Assembly (NCBI GenBank): GCA_041399205.1 | Contig: JAWKTK010000004.1 | Location: 248,001 to 312,000, forward strand | Reading direction: 5' to 3' | From: JAGQOZ01 sp041399205 | GTDB taxonomy: Bacteria; Planctomycetota; Planctomycetia; Pirellulales; Pirellulaceae | DNA length: 64,000 bases | Part shown: positions 1-9,045 of the stretch, piece after piece | Layout of the letters: every line of letters begins with the position of its first letter | How positions within the stretch are numbered: position 1 is the first letter of the stretch | Notes under the pieces: model-generated | Database searches by the model: none | What the model was told of the DNA's origin: nothing | The model's input: only the letters and a program-made list of their open reading frames with translations | Translations under genes and position numbers: made by a program

Positions 1-117
1 GGCTCGTTTTCCCAGGCGGTCAACGAAAATTTGCAACGGACGCCTGTTCTCGCGTTTGGATTCGATATACTATCCCCATCGGTGTAACGTTGGTGTGCCC
101 AGACGAAAGGCTTGACA

Positions 118-1152
118 ATGCGTTTTTTTATTCCACTTGTGATGCTGATTGTCTGCAAACTTGCGGTTGCCGATGAGACAAACGGCCAATTGGACATCTA
201 CTGGGTAGACGTGGAAGGTGGCGGAGCAACGCTGATGGTGACTCCGCAAAATGAAACCATCTTGATTGACACCGGAAATCCTGGTTTGCGAGACGCCAAT
301 CGAATTGTCAAAGTCTTGACCGAAGTTGCCGGGCAAACGCAGATTGATCACTTGATTGTGACGCACTACCATCGCGACCATTACGGCGGCGCAGAAATGC
401 TGTCCACGTTGGTTTCCATTGGTCATGTTTGGGACAACGGCAAATTCGATGGCATGCCGGACAATCCCGGACAGGCCTATTTTAACTTTCGTTGCAAACA
501 GCGGCATGTTTTGGAACCGGGCGATGTGGTGCCGCTGAAAGTCAATTCGTCACATCAACAGCCGCTGCAACTGCAGTGTTTGGTTGCCAGAAAGGAATTT
601 GTTTCGCCCGAAAAAGTGAACGCTCGACCGAATCCAGACATTGAGAAACTCCATAAGCCCAAAGAACGAGACGGCAGTGACAACGCGAATAGTATTGTCA
701 TGCTGCTGAAATTTGGCGACTTTGAATTCTTTGACGCAGGCGACCTGACTTGGAACCAAGAACTAAAATTGGTTTCTCCTTTCAATCTGGTGGGCGAAGT
801 GGACGTTTACCAAGTCACGCATCACGGCTTGGACAGCAGCAACAATCCGATTGTCCTGAAATCACTTAAACCGAAAGTGGCCATCATGAACAATGGGCAC
901 GAAAAAGGCTGTCTGCCTGAAGTTTTTGCGAATCTCACCACGACCGACTCCATTGAAGCCATTTACCAACTGCACAAGAACTTGCGTCCCGATGGCGATG
1001 TCAACAATACGCAACTAGAACGCATTGCCAACCACCACTCGCCAAACGAATGCAACGGAAATTACGTCCACTTGTCGGTCGCGACTGACAGTAAAAGCTA
1101 TACCGTGCACATTCCGGCCTCAAAACACCAGCAGACATTTGCGACAAAGTAG
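118..1152 (+). CDS. Secreted MBL-fold metallohydrolase
   Basis: This is a metallo-beta-lactamase-fold hydrolase of about 344 residues, closest in layout to the ComEC/Rec2-type hydrolase domain. The metal motif HYHRDH lies at residues 83-88. It is preceded by the strand ILIDTGNPG and followed by a D-A-G-D segment and a T-H-H-G segment that would supply further ligands. Residues 1-18 form a signal peptide ending at VAD, so the enzyme should act outside the cytoplasm; the substrate is unknown. I chose the ATG at 118 rather than the in-frame TTG at 112 because GAAAGG sits about seven bases upstream of it. The gene stands alone. Confidence 0.85.
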   Translation: MRFFIPLVMLIVCKLAVADETNGQLDIYWVDVEGGGATLMVTPQNETILIDTGNPGLRDANRIVKVLTEVAGQTQIDHLIVTHYHRDHYGGAEMLSTLVSIGHVWDNGKFDGMPDNPGQAYFNFRCKQRHVLEPGDVVPLKVNSSHQQPLQLQCLVARKEFVSPEKVNARPNPDIEKLHKPKERDGSDNANSIVMLLKFGDFEFFDAGDLTWNQELKLVSPFNLVGEVDVYQVTHHGLDSSNNPIVLKSLKPKVAIMNNGHEKGCLPEVFANLTTTDSIEAIYQLHKNLRPDGDVNNTQLERIANHHSPNECNGNYVHLSVATDSKSYTVHIPASKHQQTFATK

Positions 1153-1193
1153 CCTGTGGCCGACTTCTTGCATTGGAATCGTCTTGCTGCACT

Positions 1194-1243
1194 GCGGCGT
1201 TAATTCGTTAACCTTAACGCTTAGCGCCGAAAATTGACGCCGC
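1194..1243. repeat. Long imperfect inverted repeat downstream of the MBL gene
   Basis: GCGGCGTTAATT (1194-1205) pairs with AATTGACGCCGC (1232-1243) with one G-T mismatch. The loop contains a smaller palindrome, CGTTAACCTTAACG. It may fold as a transcription end structure for the preceding gene, but no T-tract follows, so terminator function is only a guess. Confidence 0.4.
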
Positions 1244-1364
1244 ACATTTCGCAGGCGTTCTAATAGGCGTTTCTTTCACATTTATCAAGAATCCACGAGT
1301 TGGCGCACGCTTTGCTTTTCAAGGTCGCATTCTTAATTGCTTAGGCCGACGGAAAGGGTGAAAA

Positions 1365-2615
1365 ATGTCAATTCGATCATCAGCTCTATTGTGTTTGTGC
1401 TTCACGATGCTTGTCGCGAGCGATTTCGCACAGGCTCAGGGGCCGGGGTTTCGTGGCGGACGAGGACCGGATAAAGAATTTGCCACGGATCGAGACGTAT
1501 TTCATTTCTTGCTGGCAAACGGCGAAAAGATTCGTCGCGAAGTGACCGAACGGGAAGACGGCGTCGAAACGGTGACCGAATCAGACGATGCCGAAATCAT
1601 CAGCAAGATCCAAGAACATGTTGACGCGATGTATCGCCGAGTGGACGAAGGTCGGCCGATTCGCATGCGAGACCCTTTGTTTGCTGAAATCTTTCGTCAC
1701 ACCGACAAGATTGAAATGAAATTCGAAGAAACCGAAAAGGGCGTCAAAGTGACCGAAACGTCTACTGATCCCTACGTCGCCACACTGATCAAAGAACACG
1801 CTAAGGTCGTTAGTAACTTTGTCAAACATGGTTTTGATGAAGCACATAAGAATCACCCCGTGCCCAACAAAAAGGCCAGTACCAATGTTGCGAATCATCC
1901 TGCGTCATGTCCCTGCCAGCAAGGTGAAACGTGTCCGTGTGAATCAGACGCCCAGCAGTTTGCCAGTTTCGACCAGATCTACATTCCCGCGCTGGCATTG
2001 ACAAATCAACAAAAGGAAGCCGCAGCCCGACAAGCCGTTCAACGTCTAAGCGAACAATGGGATGCTCAATACGCCAAGACGTTTCATTCGACCTTTGAAA
2101 ATGACGAAACCTGGCCTAGCGATCTGAGTCGAATTGCTCAAGCGATTGCCGTCGCCAAACATTTAGTCGAATCTGGTTCGTATGCTTCGGCTCACGAAAC
2201 ACTGGAACCGATTCGCGATATCCTGATGGAAGCTCGTAGTCGCAACCAAGTTCCTTACGCGTTGGATTCGCTTTCGCGTTTCCACGCCGTGATGGAAGAA
2301 ATTGTCAAACCGGCCATGAAGCCCGAATCGATCAGTGACGAATACTTCAGCAAACTGCCAGAACTCGGTAAACAAGCCGATGCATTGTGGACCGTTGTCG
2401 AGCAGACCGAATTTCCCGTTGATTGGTTTCAAATGGCACCGGAAACCGCAAGATCATTGCAAGAGATTCAGAAAATGGAACGCAACGCGATTCAAAATTT
2501 GAACAAGATCTTGCCTAACGGTGACAAACAAGACATTCTAAAAGCAGCCAAGAGTCTTAAGCCGCCATTTGCGAAGATGTACATGTTGTTTGGCAGTTTT
2601 TTACACCAGGAATAG
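1365..2615 (+). CDS. Secreted hypothetical protein with CPC-x5-CPC motif
   Basis: I do not recognise this 416-residue protein beyond a general planctomycete secreted type. Residues 1-24 form a clear signal peptide ending in AQAQ. Residues about 36-170 are charged and look like two related Asp/Glu-rich halves, each with a 'K-E-H or Q-E-H ... V' helix. Residues 182-192 read CPCQQGETCPC, a compact four-Cys motif that could bind metal or form disulphides. The C-terminal 200 residues look helical. No partner gene is evident. Function is unassigned. Confidence 0.75.
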   Translation: MSIRSSALLCLCFTMLVASDFAQAQGPGFRGGRGPDKEFATDRDVFHFLLANGEKIRREVTEREDGVETVTESDDAEIISKIQEHVDAMYRRVDEGRPIRMRDPLFAEIFRHTDKIEMKFEETEKGVKVTETSTDPYVATLIKEHAKVVSNFVKHGFDEAHKNHPVPNKKASTNVANHPASCPCQQGETCPCESDAQQFASFDQIYIPALALTNQQKEAAARQAVQRLSEQWDAQYAKTFHSTFENDETWPSDLSRIAQAIAVAKHLVESGSYASAHETLEPIRDILMEARSRNQVPYALDSLSRFHAVMEEIVKPAMKPESISDEYFSKLPELGKQADALWTVVEQTEFPVDWFQMAPETARSLQEIQKMERNAIQNLNKILPNGDKQDILKAAKSLKPPFAKMYMLFGSFLHQE

Positions 2616-2692
2616 CATCGAGAAACATTCCAATGCCCAGTTCGTTATTTCATGAAGCTCATGGTGACACCAATTCGGTAAAGGAGAAGCCG

Positions 2693-2779
2693 GTGGAACT
2701 AATGGTAATACTTGGCGTGTTTGTTCTTTGGTTCTGCTTGAATCGCTGGATCTTGCCAGCGATGGGCGTCCAGACGTGA
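2693..2779 (+). CDS. Tiny single-TM membrane protein (28 aa)
   Basis: A short reading frame begins at a GTG preceded by a perfect AAGGAG (2681-2686) six bases upstream. It encodes a 28-residue peptide that is almost entirely one hydrophobic helix (VILGVFVLWFCLNRWILPAM). An in-frame ATG at 2633 would extend it to 48 residues, but that start lacks a ribosome-binding site. The strong Shine-Dalgarno sequence and ideal helix length support a real small membrane protein of unknown role. Confidence 0.5.
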   Translation: MELMVILGVFVLWFCLNRWILPAMGVQT

Positions 2780-2880
2780 ATGGGTGGAAGTTGTTCCGTG
2801 AGTTCACGGAAACCGTCCGTTTCAGCAGCGACCGATGCAACCGATGGCGTCGATCCGATCGATGACCTTCAAACGAACGA

Positions 2881-3651
2881 TCAGTCGATCTCTAATCCCA
2901 CGTCCAACTTACCGTAGTCCGCAGCCATCTTTTCTGGAAACTGAGCACCCAGACTGCGAATAATCATAATCTTCTGCCAAATCTTTTGGCTCAACCCCGT
3001 GCACAACGATTCCAATTCGACCGCCGATTGATTGGCGGTCGGATCTTCAAATCGAGACACGTATAGATAGCCCAGTTTGCTGATCAACGATAGCATCTCC
3101 GAACAGTAATCTAAATAGCGCCCCAATTGATACGGCGGCAATCTGCGAGCCGGAGAATGCGCCGTGGGCGCAGAAATATTGAAGGCACTATCCGGATCCT
3201 TGGTCAGTTGGTGCATGTCAATCACATGGGCGAATTCGCGGAGTCGATTCATCGCGTGAATCACACGAGCTCTTCGCATTTTTAATTCACTGGTCCAAAT
3301 CCAATAGATGGCAATCGCCACAAAGATCAACAAATTGGTGCCAGCTTCGGCCACTTGGATCACTTGTTCTAAGGTCAACCCTTCTTCGTGCCGAAACGTC
3401 ATCGCGGCGTACACGATAAACGCAATCAGACTGATGATGGTGATGCCAGAAAGGCAACGCATGGACCAGATAGTGTCGCCAATGCGTTCCGCCGTCGCTT
3501 GACTTTCTCGAGCCACCCCCGTGATTTTTTCACAGATAGCTAACAGGCCCGAACCAGGAAAACGATCGGAAATGCGAAGCTGGAGCTGGTCGAAGGTTTC
3601 GATCAAGCGATTCGAATCTAGCTTTACCTGTTCGTCCTGATTCTTGGCCAT
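2881..3651 (-). CDS. Two-TM membrane protein of unknown function
   Basis: The protein is about 256 residues. Two hydrophobic segments lie near residues 82-104 (the stretch with SLIAFIVYAAM) and 118-140 (LLIFVAIAIYW). They are flanked by long soluble, charged helical parts on both sides. The ATG at 3651 follows AGGAA at a normal distance. A longer in-frame start at 3714 would overlap the upstream decarboxylase and gives an unlikely N-terminus. It lies 16 bases after the decarboxylase stop on the same strand, so the two are probably co-transcribed. I do not recognise the family. Confidence 0.75.
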   Translation of the reverse strand: MAKNQDEQVKLDSNRLIETFDQLQLRISDRFPGSGLLAICEKITGVARESQATAERIGDTIWSMRCLSGITIISLIAFIVYAAMTFRHEEGLTLEQVIQVAEAGTNLLIFVAIAIYWIWTSELKMRRARVIHAMNRLREFAHVIDMHQLTKDPDSAFNISAPTAHSPARRLPPYQLGRYLDYCSEMLSLISKLGYLYVSRFEDPTANQSAVELESLCTGLSQKIWQKIMIIRSLGAQFPEKMAADYGKLDVGLEID

Positions 3652-3667
3652 GCAAATTCCTATCGGT

Positions 3668-5269
3668 CTAAACCAGATTCTCCAGACTTTGAATAATCCC
3701 GTCCAACACGGCACGATCCGTCTTGGGATTAAAAAACACGGCCTTCCAGGCAGGAATGTCCAAACCGTGCGGTTGATACCCCATGCTGCTAGTGTAGCTG
3801 AGCCTTGCGTCTTGGGAACGGTCCTTCATCGCATCTCGCTTCTCAAACATGCGATGGATTTCATGACGATACGTCGCAAATTCATCCGCCGACAATTCGC
3901 CGCGTTCCATCCGATCAAAGATTTCCTGGGCATTGCGTCCTTTCGGTAACACCCACCATACCACACTGGGCCCGGCCGTTTCCCAATTCAAGACTTTGCA
4001 ATAGTCCAATTGCTCCAGTCGCATCTTCAGTTCATGCGCCAATTCCATGGCGTTGGCCACCAGCATTTGATAACCGGTAAGCCCAATTCCATTCAGAGAA
4101 GCCATCACCGAATACGGTCCTAAACCAGGCCGGGAACATTCTAACGTGAACAGCGCCGGATCGTGACGATAATCTGCTTCCGAAAAATACGGCATGTCCT
4201 CCGTGGTACGAAACAAGTATCGCAAGTCTTCTCGACGATTGACAATAAACGCGCTGGCCGGATAGTGTCCCCAACCCATCTTGTGAAAATCAATGGTGAT
4301 CGAATCGGCAAACTTGATCTTCTGAGCGAGATGCTGGTTCTTTTGTATCAGTGGCAAGGTCGAATCCGCCAATTGAAAAGGATTGGCCTGACAGTCATAT
4401 TCGTTCAGAAAACATGTCACCCAGCCCACCGCTCCGTCCACATGCAACTGCGGCACCGGTTGCGAATATTGCCGAGCCTTCGCTTGAATGATTTGGCGAA
4501 TCCCTTCAATGTCATCGATTCCAAACGCATCGGTGCTGCCAAACGTCGCAATCACAAAGGCTACTCGATGATCACTCTGGTACAACTGATCCAACTTGGC
4601 ATCCAATTGTGACAAGTCCATCGCCATGGATCGATCAACCGGAACGGCATGCAATTGATCCGTTCCCATACCCAGCCAGCCTGCCAGCGTGGCGTTGGAA
4701 TAGTGCGCCGCTTGCGAAACCACTCCAGCCAATTTCACTCCGCCAATACCACTCTGCATGGCTCCCGGCACCACTTTTTCAATCCCAATCTTGCCACCAT
4801 ACAAATTGGAAATGGTGCCACCCATGGTAAAAACGCCCCAGGGTGATTCCGTGTGATAGAAAACTAAATTGGCCAATGACGTGATGGCTTTGACTTCCAG
4901 TTCATTCGAACGCAGGCAGTACGTATCGACACACAGATTTGGATTCTTCAGCAAACAAGCCAACGCGCCGATCAACGATGCATAGTTCGCCGGACCTTTC
5001 ACATTTTCCAAATGCAATTTCGAATACCAACCATCGGTGCCCCAGAAGAACGGAAACACACTGTCTCGCGCATCTTTCAGATTTCCGGGCAGCGTGTGAA
5101 TTTCCGGATTCGCTTGAGCGGTTTCGTAATTCCGAGACATCAGGCCGCCCGGCGCCAACCGCTCTTCGGCTTCCATGGCCGAAAGAAATTCATTAAAGAT
5201 CTCCGCAATCTGCCGCTTGTCGCAGACAAAGAATGTTTCAATCAGTTCGCTTAATTTCTGCTGGTCCAT
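3668..5269 (-). CDS. PLP-dependent group II amino-acid decarboxylase
   Basis: The enzyme is a fold-type I pyridoxal-phosphate protein of the glutamate/aromatic-amino-acid decarboxylase group, about 533 residues. The PLP lysine is in DFHKMGWGHYPAS (Lys near 330), and the cofactor-pairing Asp is in LHVDGAVG (near 278). The Gly-rich FTMGGTISNLYG loop matches phosphate binding. The substrate cannot be assigned by eye; glutamate, tyrosine/DOPA and related acids all fit. An upstream in-frame TTG at 5302 is possible; the ATG at 5269 is preferred. The membrane-protein gene 16 bases downstream is probably in the same operon. Confidence 0.85.
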   Translation of the reverse strand: MDQQKLSELIETFFVCDKRQIAEIFNEFLSAMEAEERLAPGGLMSRNYETAQANPEIHTLPGNLKDARDSVFPFFWGTDGWYSKLHLENVKGPANYASLIGALACLLKNPNLCVDTYCLRSNELEVKAITSLANLVFYHTESPWGVFTMGGTISNLYGGKIGIEKVVPGAMQSGIGGVKLAGVVSQAAHYSNATLAGWLGMGTDQLHAVPVDRSMAMDLSQLDAKLDQLYQSDHRVAFVIATFGSTDAFGIDDIEGIRQIIQAKARQYSQPVPQLHVDGAVGWVTCFLNEYDCQANPFQLADSTLPLIQKNQHLAQKIKFADSITIDFHKMGWGHYPASAFIVNRREDLRYLFRTTEDMPYFSEADYRHDPALFTLECSRPGLGPYSVMASLNGIGLTGYQMLVANAMELAHELKMRLEQLDYCKVLNWETAGPSVVWWVLPKGRNAQEIFDRMERGELSADEFATYRHEIHRMFEKRDAMKDRSQDARLSYTSSMGYQPHGLDIPAWKAVFFNPKTDRAVLDGIIQSLENLV

Positions 5270-5446
5270 CCGTATCGCTCGAATTGTCGCTGCTTGTGGC
5301 AAATGGGTTTAATCGCTCTACCCACAAGGATAGCTCGCACAATTCCACCAGGAAAGAACGCCGAATTCGCCCCGAATCGGCATTTTGGGACCACTCGACG
5401 TTGTACAAATTTCATCTGCCGGACCAGCGCCGTATCCAAAACGAAT

Positions 5447-7186
5447 TCAATCGGCTTCTTGCACCGAACCTTCAGCCGCTGGGGTCGCGCTGTCTTCTTG
5501 CTGCGTTTTTTGGTCGGCCAGGAACCGATCCAATTCGGGATACCGAACGCCAAGATTCAATTCTCGCTGATAACAGTCTGCCACTTGAAGCAGAGCATCT
5601 TCTTGATACAAGTTTCCCGTAAAGGTAATCGACGTCGGCACGGTTCGCCCCTTTCGAACTTCATAACCATGAGGCACCACCACTGCCGGATGCCCCGTCA
5701 AATTGGTATGCGGCAAACCTTGATTTCCCACAAAGCAATCGATGCCGTCAAACAGTTCGCTCATCTGCACCATCAGTTGCGAACGAATTCTGGCCGCCCG
5801 CAAATAATCCACGGCCGACACAAATTCCGCAGCGCGAAAGATATCGGGCCACTCATTCAAGTCTTGCGTTATTTTCTTCCGAGTCCACTCGTCAAAAACC
5901 GTAGCCGCTTCCACATCCAACATGCTAGCCACCGCCCAAACCGGCAACGCATCTGGCAGTTGTATCGGCACCAGTTGGGCACCGATTCGTTTCAATACGT
6001 CGGCGGCCGCCACGGAATCGGGATCGTCTTCGAAATATCCCACGCGAAGTGTACGCACATTCGTCTGACACGGCCACGTAAACGGCAATGACTTCACCGT
6101 TGCATCCAATTGATCAGCGCCGTGAATCGCATCCAAAACCAACGCACAGTCTTCTAAACCACGAGCGATCGGGCCGACCTTGTCCATGCTCCAAGACAGG
6201 GTCATGCAACCATATCGGCTGACTCGACCAAACGTCGGCCGCAATCCAGCACAACCGCAACGGCGGCACGGAGACACGATGCTGCCCAACGTTTCCGTGC
6301 CGATGGCAAAGCCGACCATCCCAGCCGCCACCGCCGATGCCGAACCAGCTGACGAACCACTGGAACCTCGCTCAGGATCCCACGGATTATTGGTTCGCTT
6401 GCCGAACCACTTGTCACCCATGGCTAAAGCACCGAGCGACAATTTGGCCACCAACACCGCGCCGGCTTGATCCAAGCGTTCGGCCACGGTCGCCTTAAAA
6501 TCGAATTGCTGCTGCTTGGTTTCCGTAGCGCCCCACGTTGTCGGATAGCCGGGATATGACATCAAGTCCTTGGCGCCCCACGGAATCCCATGCAATGAAC
6601 CTCGGTACCGACCGCTATCCATCTCCCAGTCTGCTCGTGCCGCCTGCTGCATGGCAGTGGCCTCCGTCAATGTCACTACGCAGTTTATCAATGGATCATA
6701 CTTTTGCAGGCGGTCTAGATAGATCCGAGTCAACCGTTGCGACGTCAGTTTTCTGGTGCGCAGCAAAGCGGCTAATTCGGTCACCGGCAGAAAGGCAATT
6801 TCTTCATCCGTAGCGGGCAAGGTACCTGCGGCGGTTTCACGAGCGACCGCGGTGCGAGCAATGGGTTCGCTACTTGATTTGACAAATGGCTGCGGATCGA
6901 ACTGCAGTGCCGGAGCGACACCGTGATCGATGGGCGTTTGCCGAAGCTGGCGAAGTTGATCTAGATTGCGGCGCAGATTCTTCAGAGTGGCTTCGCGTTC
7001 TTCGTCACTCAACTCCAAGCCGGCGATCCATTCCGCATCGCGAATCATCTCCAACGTAACTTCGCCCTTTTCCGCCACCGACTGCGCAAGTGATCTTTGA
7101 AATCCAACCGTGCCCACACCTAGGATGCTGACGGCGGCCAGCAATTGACGTCGATTCACTACACGTGGTGTTTCTGACCATCCCAT
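5447..7186 (-). CDS. Amidase-signature enzyme with Tat signal
   Basis: An amidase-signature (GatA/AtzF-type) serine hydrolase of about 579 residues. It shows the Ser-cisSer-Lys triad: Lys in PWGAKDL (near 206), Ser in GSSGSSAGS (near 278) and nucleophile Ser in TETLGSI (near 302). The N-terminus reads NRRQLLAAVSILGVG, a Tat-like twin-arginine export signal, so it is probably not the glutamyl-tRNA amidotransferase subunit but an exported or envelope amidase. I use the ATG at 7186, after an AAGAAGCGAG purine run. A longer frame to 7279 exists but would bury the export signal. The substrate is unknown. Confidence 0.85.
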   Translation of the reverse strand: MGWSETPRVVNRRQLLAAVSILGVGTVGFQRSLAQSVAEKGEVTLEMIRDAEWIAGLELSDEEREATLKNLRRNLDQLRQLRQTPIDHGVAPALQFDPQPFVKSSSEPIARTAVARETAAGTLPATDEEIAFLPVTELAALLRTRKLTSQRLTRIYLDRLQKYDPLINCVVTLTEATAMQQAARADWEMDSGRYRGSLHGIPWGAKDLMSYPGYPTTWGATETKQQQFDFKATVAERLDQAGAVLVAKLSLGALAMGDKWFGKRTNNPWDPERGSSGSSAGSASAVAAGMVGFAIGTETLGSIVSPCRRCGCAGLRPTFGRVSRYGCMTLSWSMDKVGPIARGLEDCALVLDAIHGADQLDATVKSLPFTWPCQTNVRTLRVGYFEDDPDSVAAADVLKRIGAQLVPIQLPDALPVWAVASMLDVEAATVFDEWTRKKITQDLNEWPDIFRAAEFVSAVDYLRAARIRSQLMVQMSELFDGIDCFVGNQGLPHTNLTGHPAVVVPHGYEVRKGRTVPTSITFTGNLYQEDALLQVADCYQRELNLGVRYPELDRFLADQKTQQEDSATPAAEGSVQEAD

Positions 7187-7308
7187 TTTTGATGCTCGCT
7201 TCTTACAATGCGTTTGCGATTGCCACGCCACCCATTGGGGAATGGCGTACGGTGCGCTAAAATGCGTTTTCACCAGCAAACTATAGTTAATTGAAGGAGT
7301 GCCCGAAT

Positions 7309-7773
7309 ATGAGCGATAATAAAACCTCGGAAATCATCAACGAATGGGCTGTCGCCTATTGGATGGAAATTGAAACGATGATGAACTACATCGGGCTTTC
7401 CAACAATCTGGATGGAGTCCGAGCGGAAGAAATCAAACGTGCGCTTCAGGAAGATATTGTGGCTGAATTGGGCCACGCGCAAACTTTGGCCAAACGCATC
7501 AAAACGATCGGCGGTCTAGTTCCTGGAAGTTTTGACTTTAAAGCTCAACAAAAGGCCATGCAGATGCCCGCCAAGACAACTGACGTGGTCAGCGTCATTA
7601 AAGGGGTTTTGTCAGCCGAAAATGCCGCCATTCAGCAGTACAACAAGCTGATTAAACTGTGCGACGGCGTGGACTATGTAACTCAGGACATCTGTGTCCA
7701 GTCTTTAGCGGACGAGGAATTGCACCGTCGCGAATTCAACGGATTCTTGGCTGAATACGAAGGCGAATCGTAG
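7309..7773 (+). CDS. Ferritin-like (bacterioferritin-type) di-iron protein
   Basis: A 154-residue four-helix protein with the spacing of di-iron ligands seen in ferritin-like proteins: a Glu near 20-22, E53-x2-H56, E104 and E136-x2-H139. It likely binds or oxidises iron in the cytoplasm, but it could belong to a non-storage ferritin-like subfamily. AAGGAG at 7294-7299 is ten bases before the ATG. The gene is divergent from the amidase and its promoter must lie in the short gap between them. Confidence 0.8.
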   Translation: MSDNKTSEIINEWAVAYWMEIETMMNYIGLSNNLDGVRAEEIKRALQEDIVAELGHAQTLAKRIKTIGGLVPGSFDFKAQQKAMQMPAKTTDVVSVIKGVLSAENAAIQQYNKLIKLCDGVDYVTQDICVQSLADEELHRREFNGFLAEYEGES

Positions 7774-7949
7774 TCGAATCGGCTTTCCATCGTGGGCGAA
7801 TCGGCCGATTGCGAGTTAGACAAAGGACGCTCGTGCTGCAGCCCTTTTGAAAAGCGTGCTACGGAATCTTGCTTTCCCGATTCCCGTACGCTAAGAACGA
7901 GCGCAGCGCGGGCATGTGTTTCTTTAGTCGCAGTCAAGGAGAACGTAGT

Positions 7950-9041
7950 ATGAAGTCGAGTGAATTGTGGCGATGGTGCGCCGTTGGTTGTTTTGCAATG
8001 CTGTCGGCAACCAGTGTCATGGCGGAAATGCAGCAGGGCAAGCCGGACCTCAAGTCTGCCGGACCGTTGACCTTTGGTCGAGAAGGCGTGCTGTTTGTTG
8101 GCGATACGGCCAGCGCAGCGTTGTTTGCCATTGATACGAAGGACCAGACTTCGTCCGGCAACAAGACGGTCAAACTGGAGAAAGTCGATCAGCAAATTGC
8201 CGCCATGCTGGGCACCACCGCGGATGACATCTTGATCAATGATGTGGCGGTGAATCCGGAAAGTGGTCGAGTCTACCTGTCGGTGTCTTTAGGCCGAGGC
8301 CCGGATGCGACGCCGGTGATTCTTCGCACCAAGGCGGACGGCGGCTTGGAAGTGATGTCACTGGAAGATGTTTCGTTTGATCAAGTGGCCATCCCCAACG
8401 CTCCGGCAGCTGGTGGTTCGGGCCGAAACGACAAACGTTCGCAATCAATCACCGACTTGGCATTCATTGATGGCAAGGTGATCATTGCCGGTCTATCCAA
8501 CGAAGAATTCGAATCGAATCTGCGTTCGGTACGTTTCCCGTTTAGCGATGCCGACGACGGTACGGCCGTGGAGATTTATCACGGTGCCCACGGAGCGTAT
8601 GAAACTCGTTCTCCCGTTCGCACCTTCGTCCCCTTCATGATTGACGATCAACCTCATCTGTTGGCAGCTTACACCTGCACGCCGCTGGTCAAGTTTCCCA
8701 TTTCCGATCTCACGAAAGGTGAAAAAGTTCTGGGCACTACCGTGGCAGAACTGGGAAATCGGAATCGGCCCATCGACATGATTGTGTACAAGAAGAATGG
8801 CAAGAATTATTTGCTGCTGGCCAATAATGCTCGAGGTGTCATGAAGATCGCCACGGACGACATTCAAAACGTGGAACCAATCACCGATCGAGTTGAAGGT
8901 GGTGGAACCGCAGGTCTGCAGTATGACACCATTGAAGGCATGACCGGAGTGGAACAGTTGGACAAACTGGATGACGGCCACGCTATTGTGCTGGTCTCCA
9001 GCGATGCCGGCAAAGACCTGCAAACCGTGGAATTGCCTTAA
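7950..9041 (+). CDS. Secreted beta-propeller-like protein
   Basis: A 363-residue exported protein with a signal peptide ending near SVMAEM (residues 1-28). The remainder repeats beta-strand blocks such as GVLFVGDTASAALFAIDT and GRVYLSVSLGRG, consistent with a YVTN/WD-like propeller. The start is fixed by AAGGAG at 7936-7941 before the ATG. I do not recognise a catalytic motif. The Ig-like secreted protein starts four bases after the stop, so the two are likely one operon. Confidence 0.75.
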   Translation: MKSSELWRWCAVGCFAMLSATSVMAEMQQGKPDLKSAGPLTFGREGVLFVGDTASAALFAIDTKDQTSSGNKTVKLEKVDQQIAAMLGTTADDILINDVAVNPESGRVYLSVSLGRGPDATPVILRTKADGGLEVMSLEDVSFDQVAIPNAPAAGGSGRNDKRSQSITDLAFIDGKVIIAGLSNEEFESNLRSVRFPFSDADDGTAVEIYHGAHGAYETRSPVRTFVPFMIDDQPHLLAAYTCTPLVKFPISDLTKGEKVLGTTVAELGNRNRPIDMIVYKKNGKNYLLLANNARGVMKIATDDIQNVEPITDRVEGGGTAGLQYDTIEGMTGVEQLDKLDDGHAIVLVSSDAGKDLQTVELP

Positions 9042-9045
9042 CGTT

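Noticed and set aside
5294..6091. Plus-strand frame across the amidase gene
   Set aside because: It is the antisense shadow of the amidase coding sequence, with no domain features.
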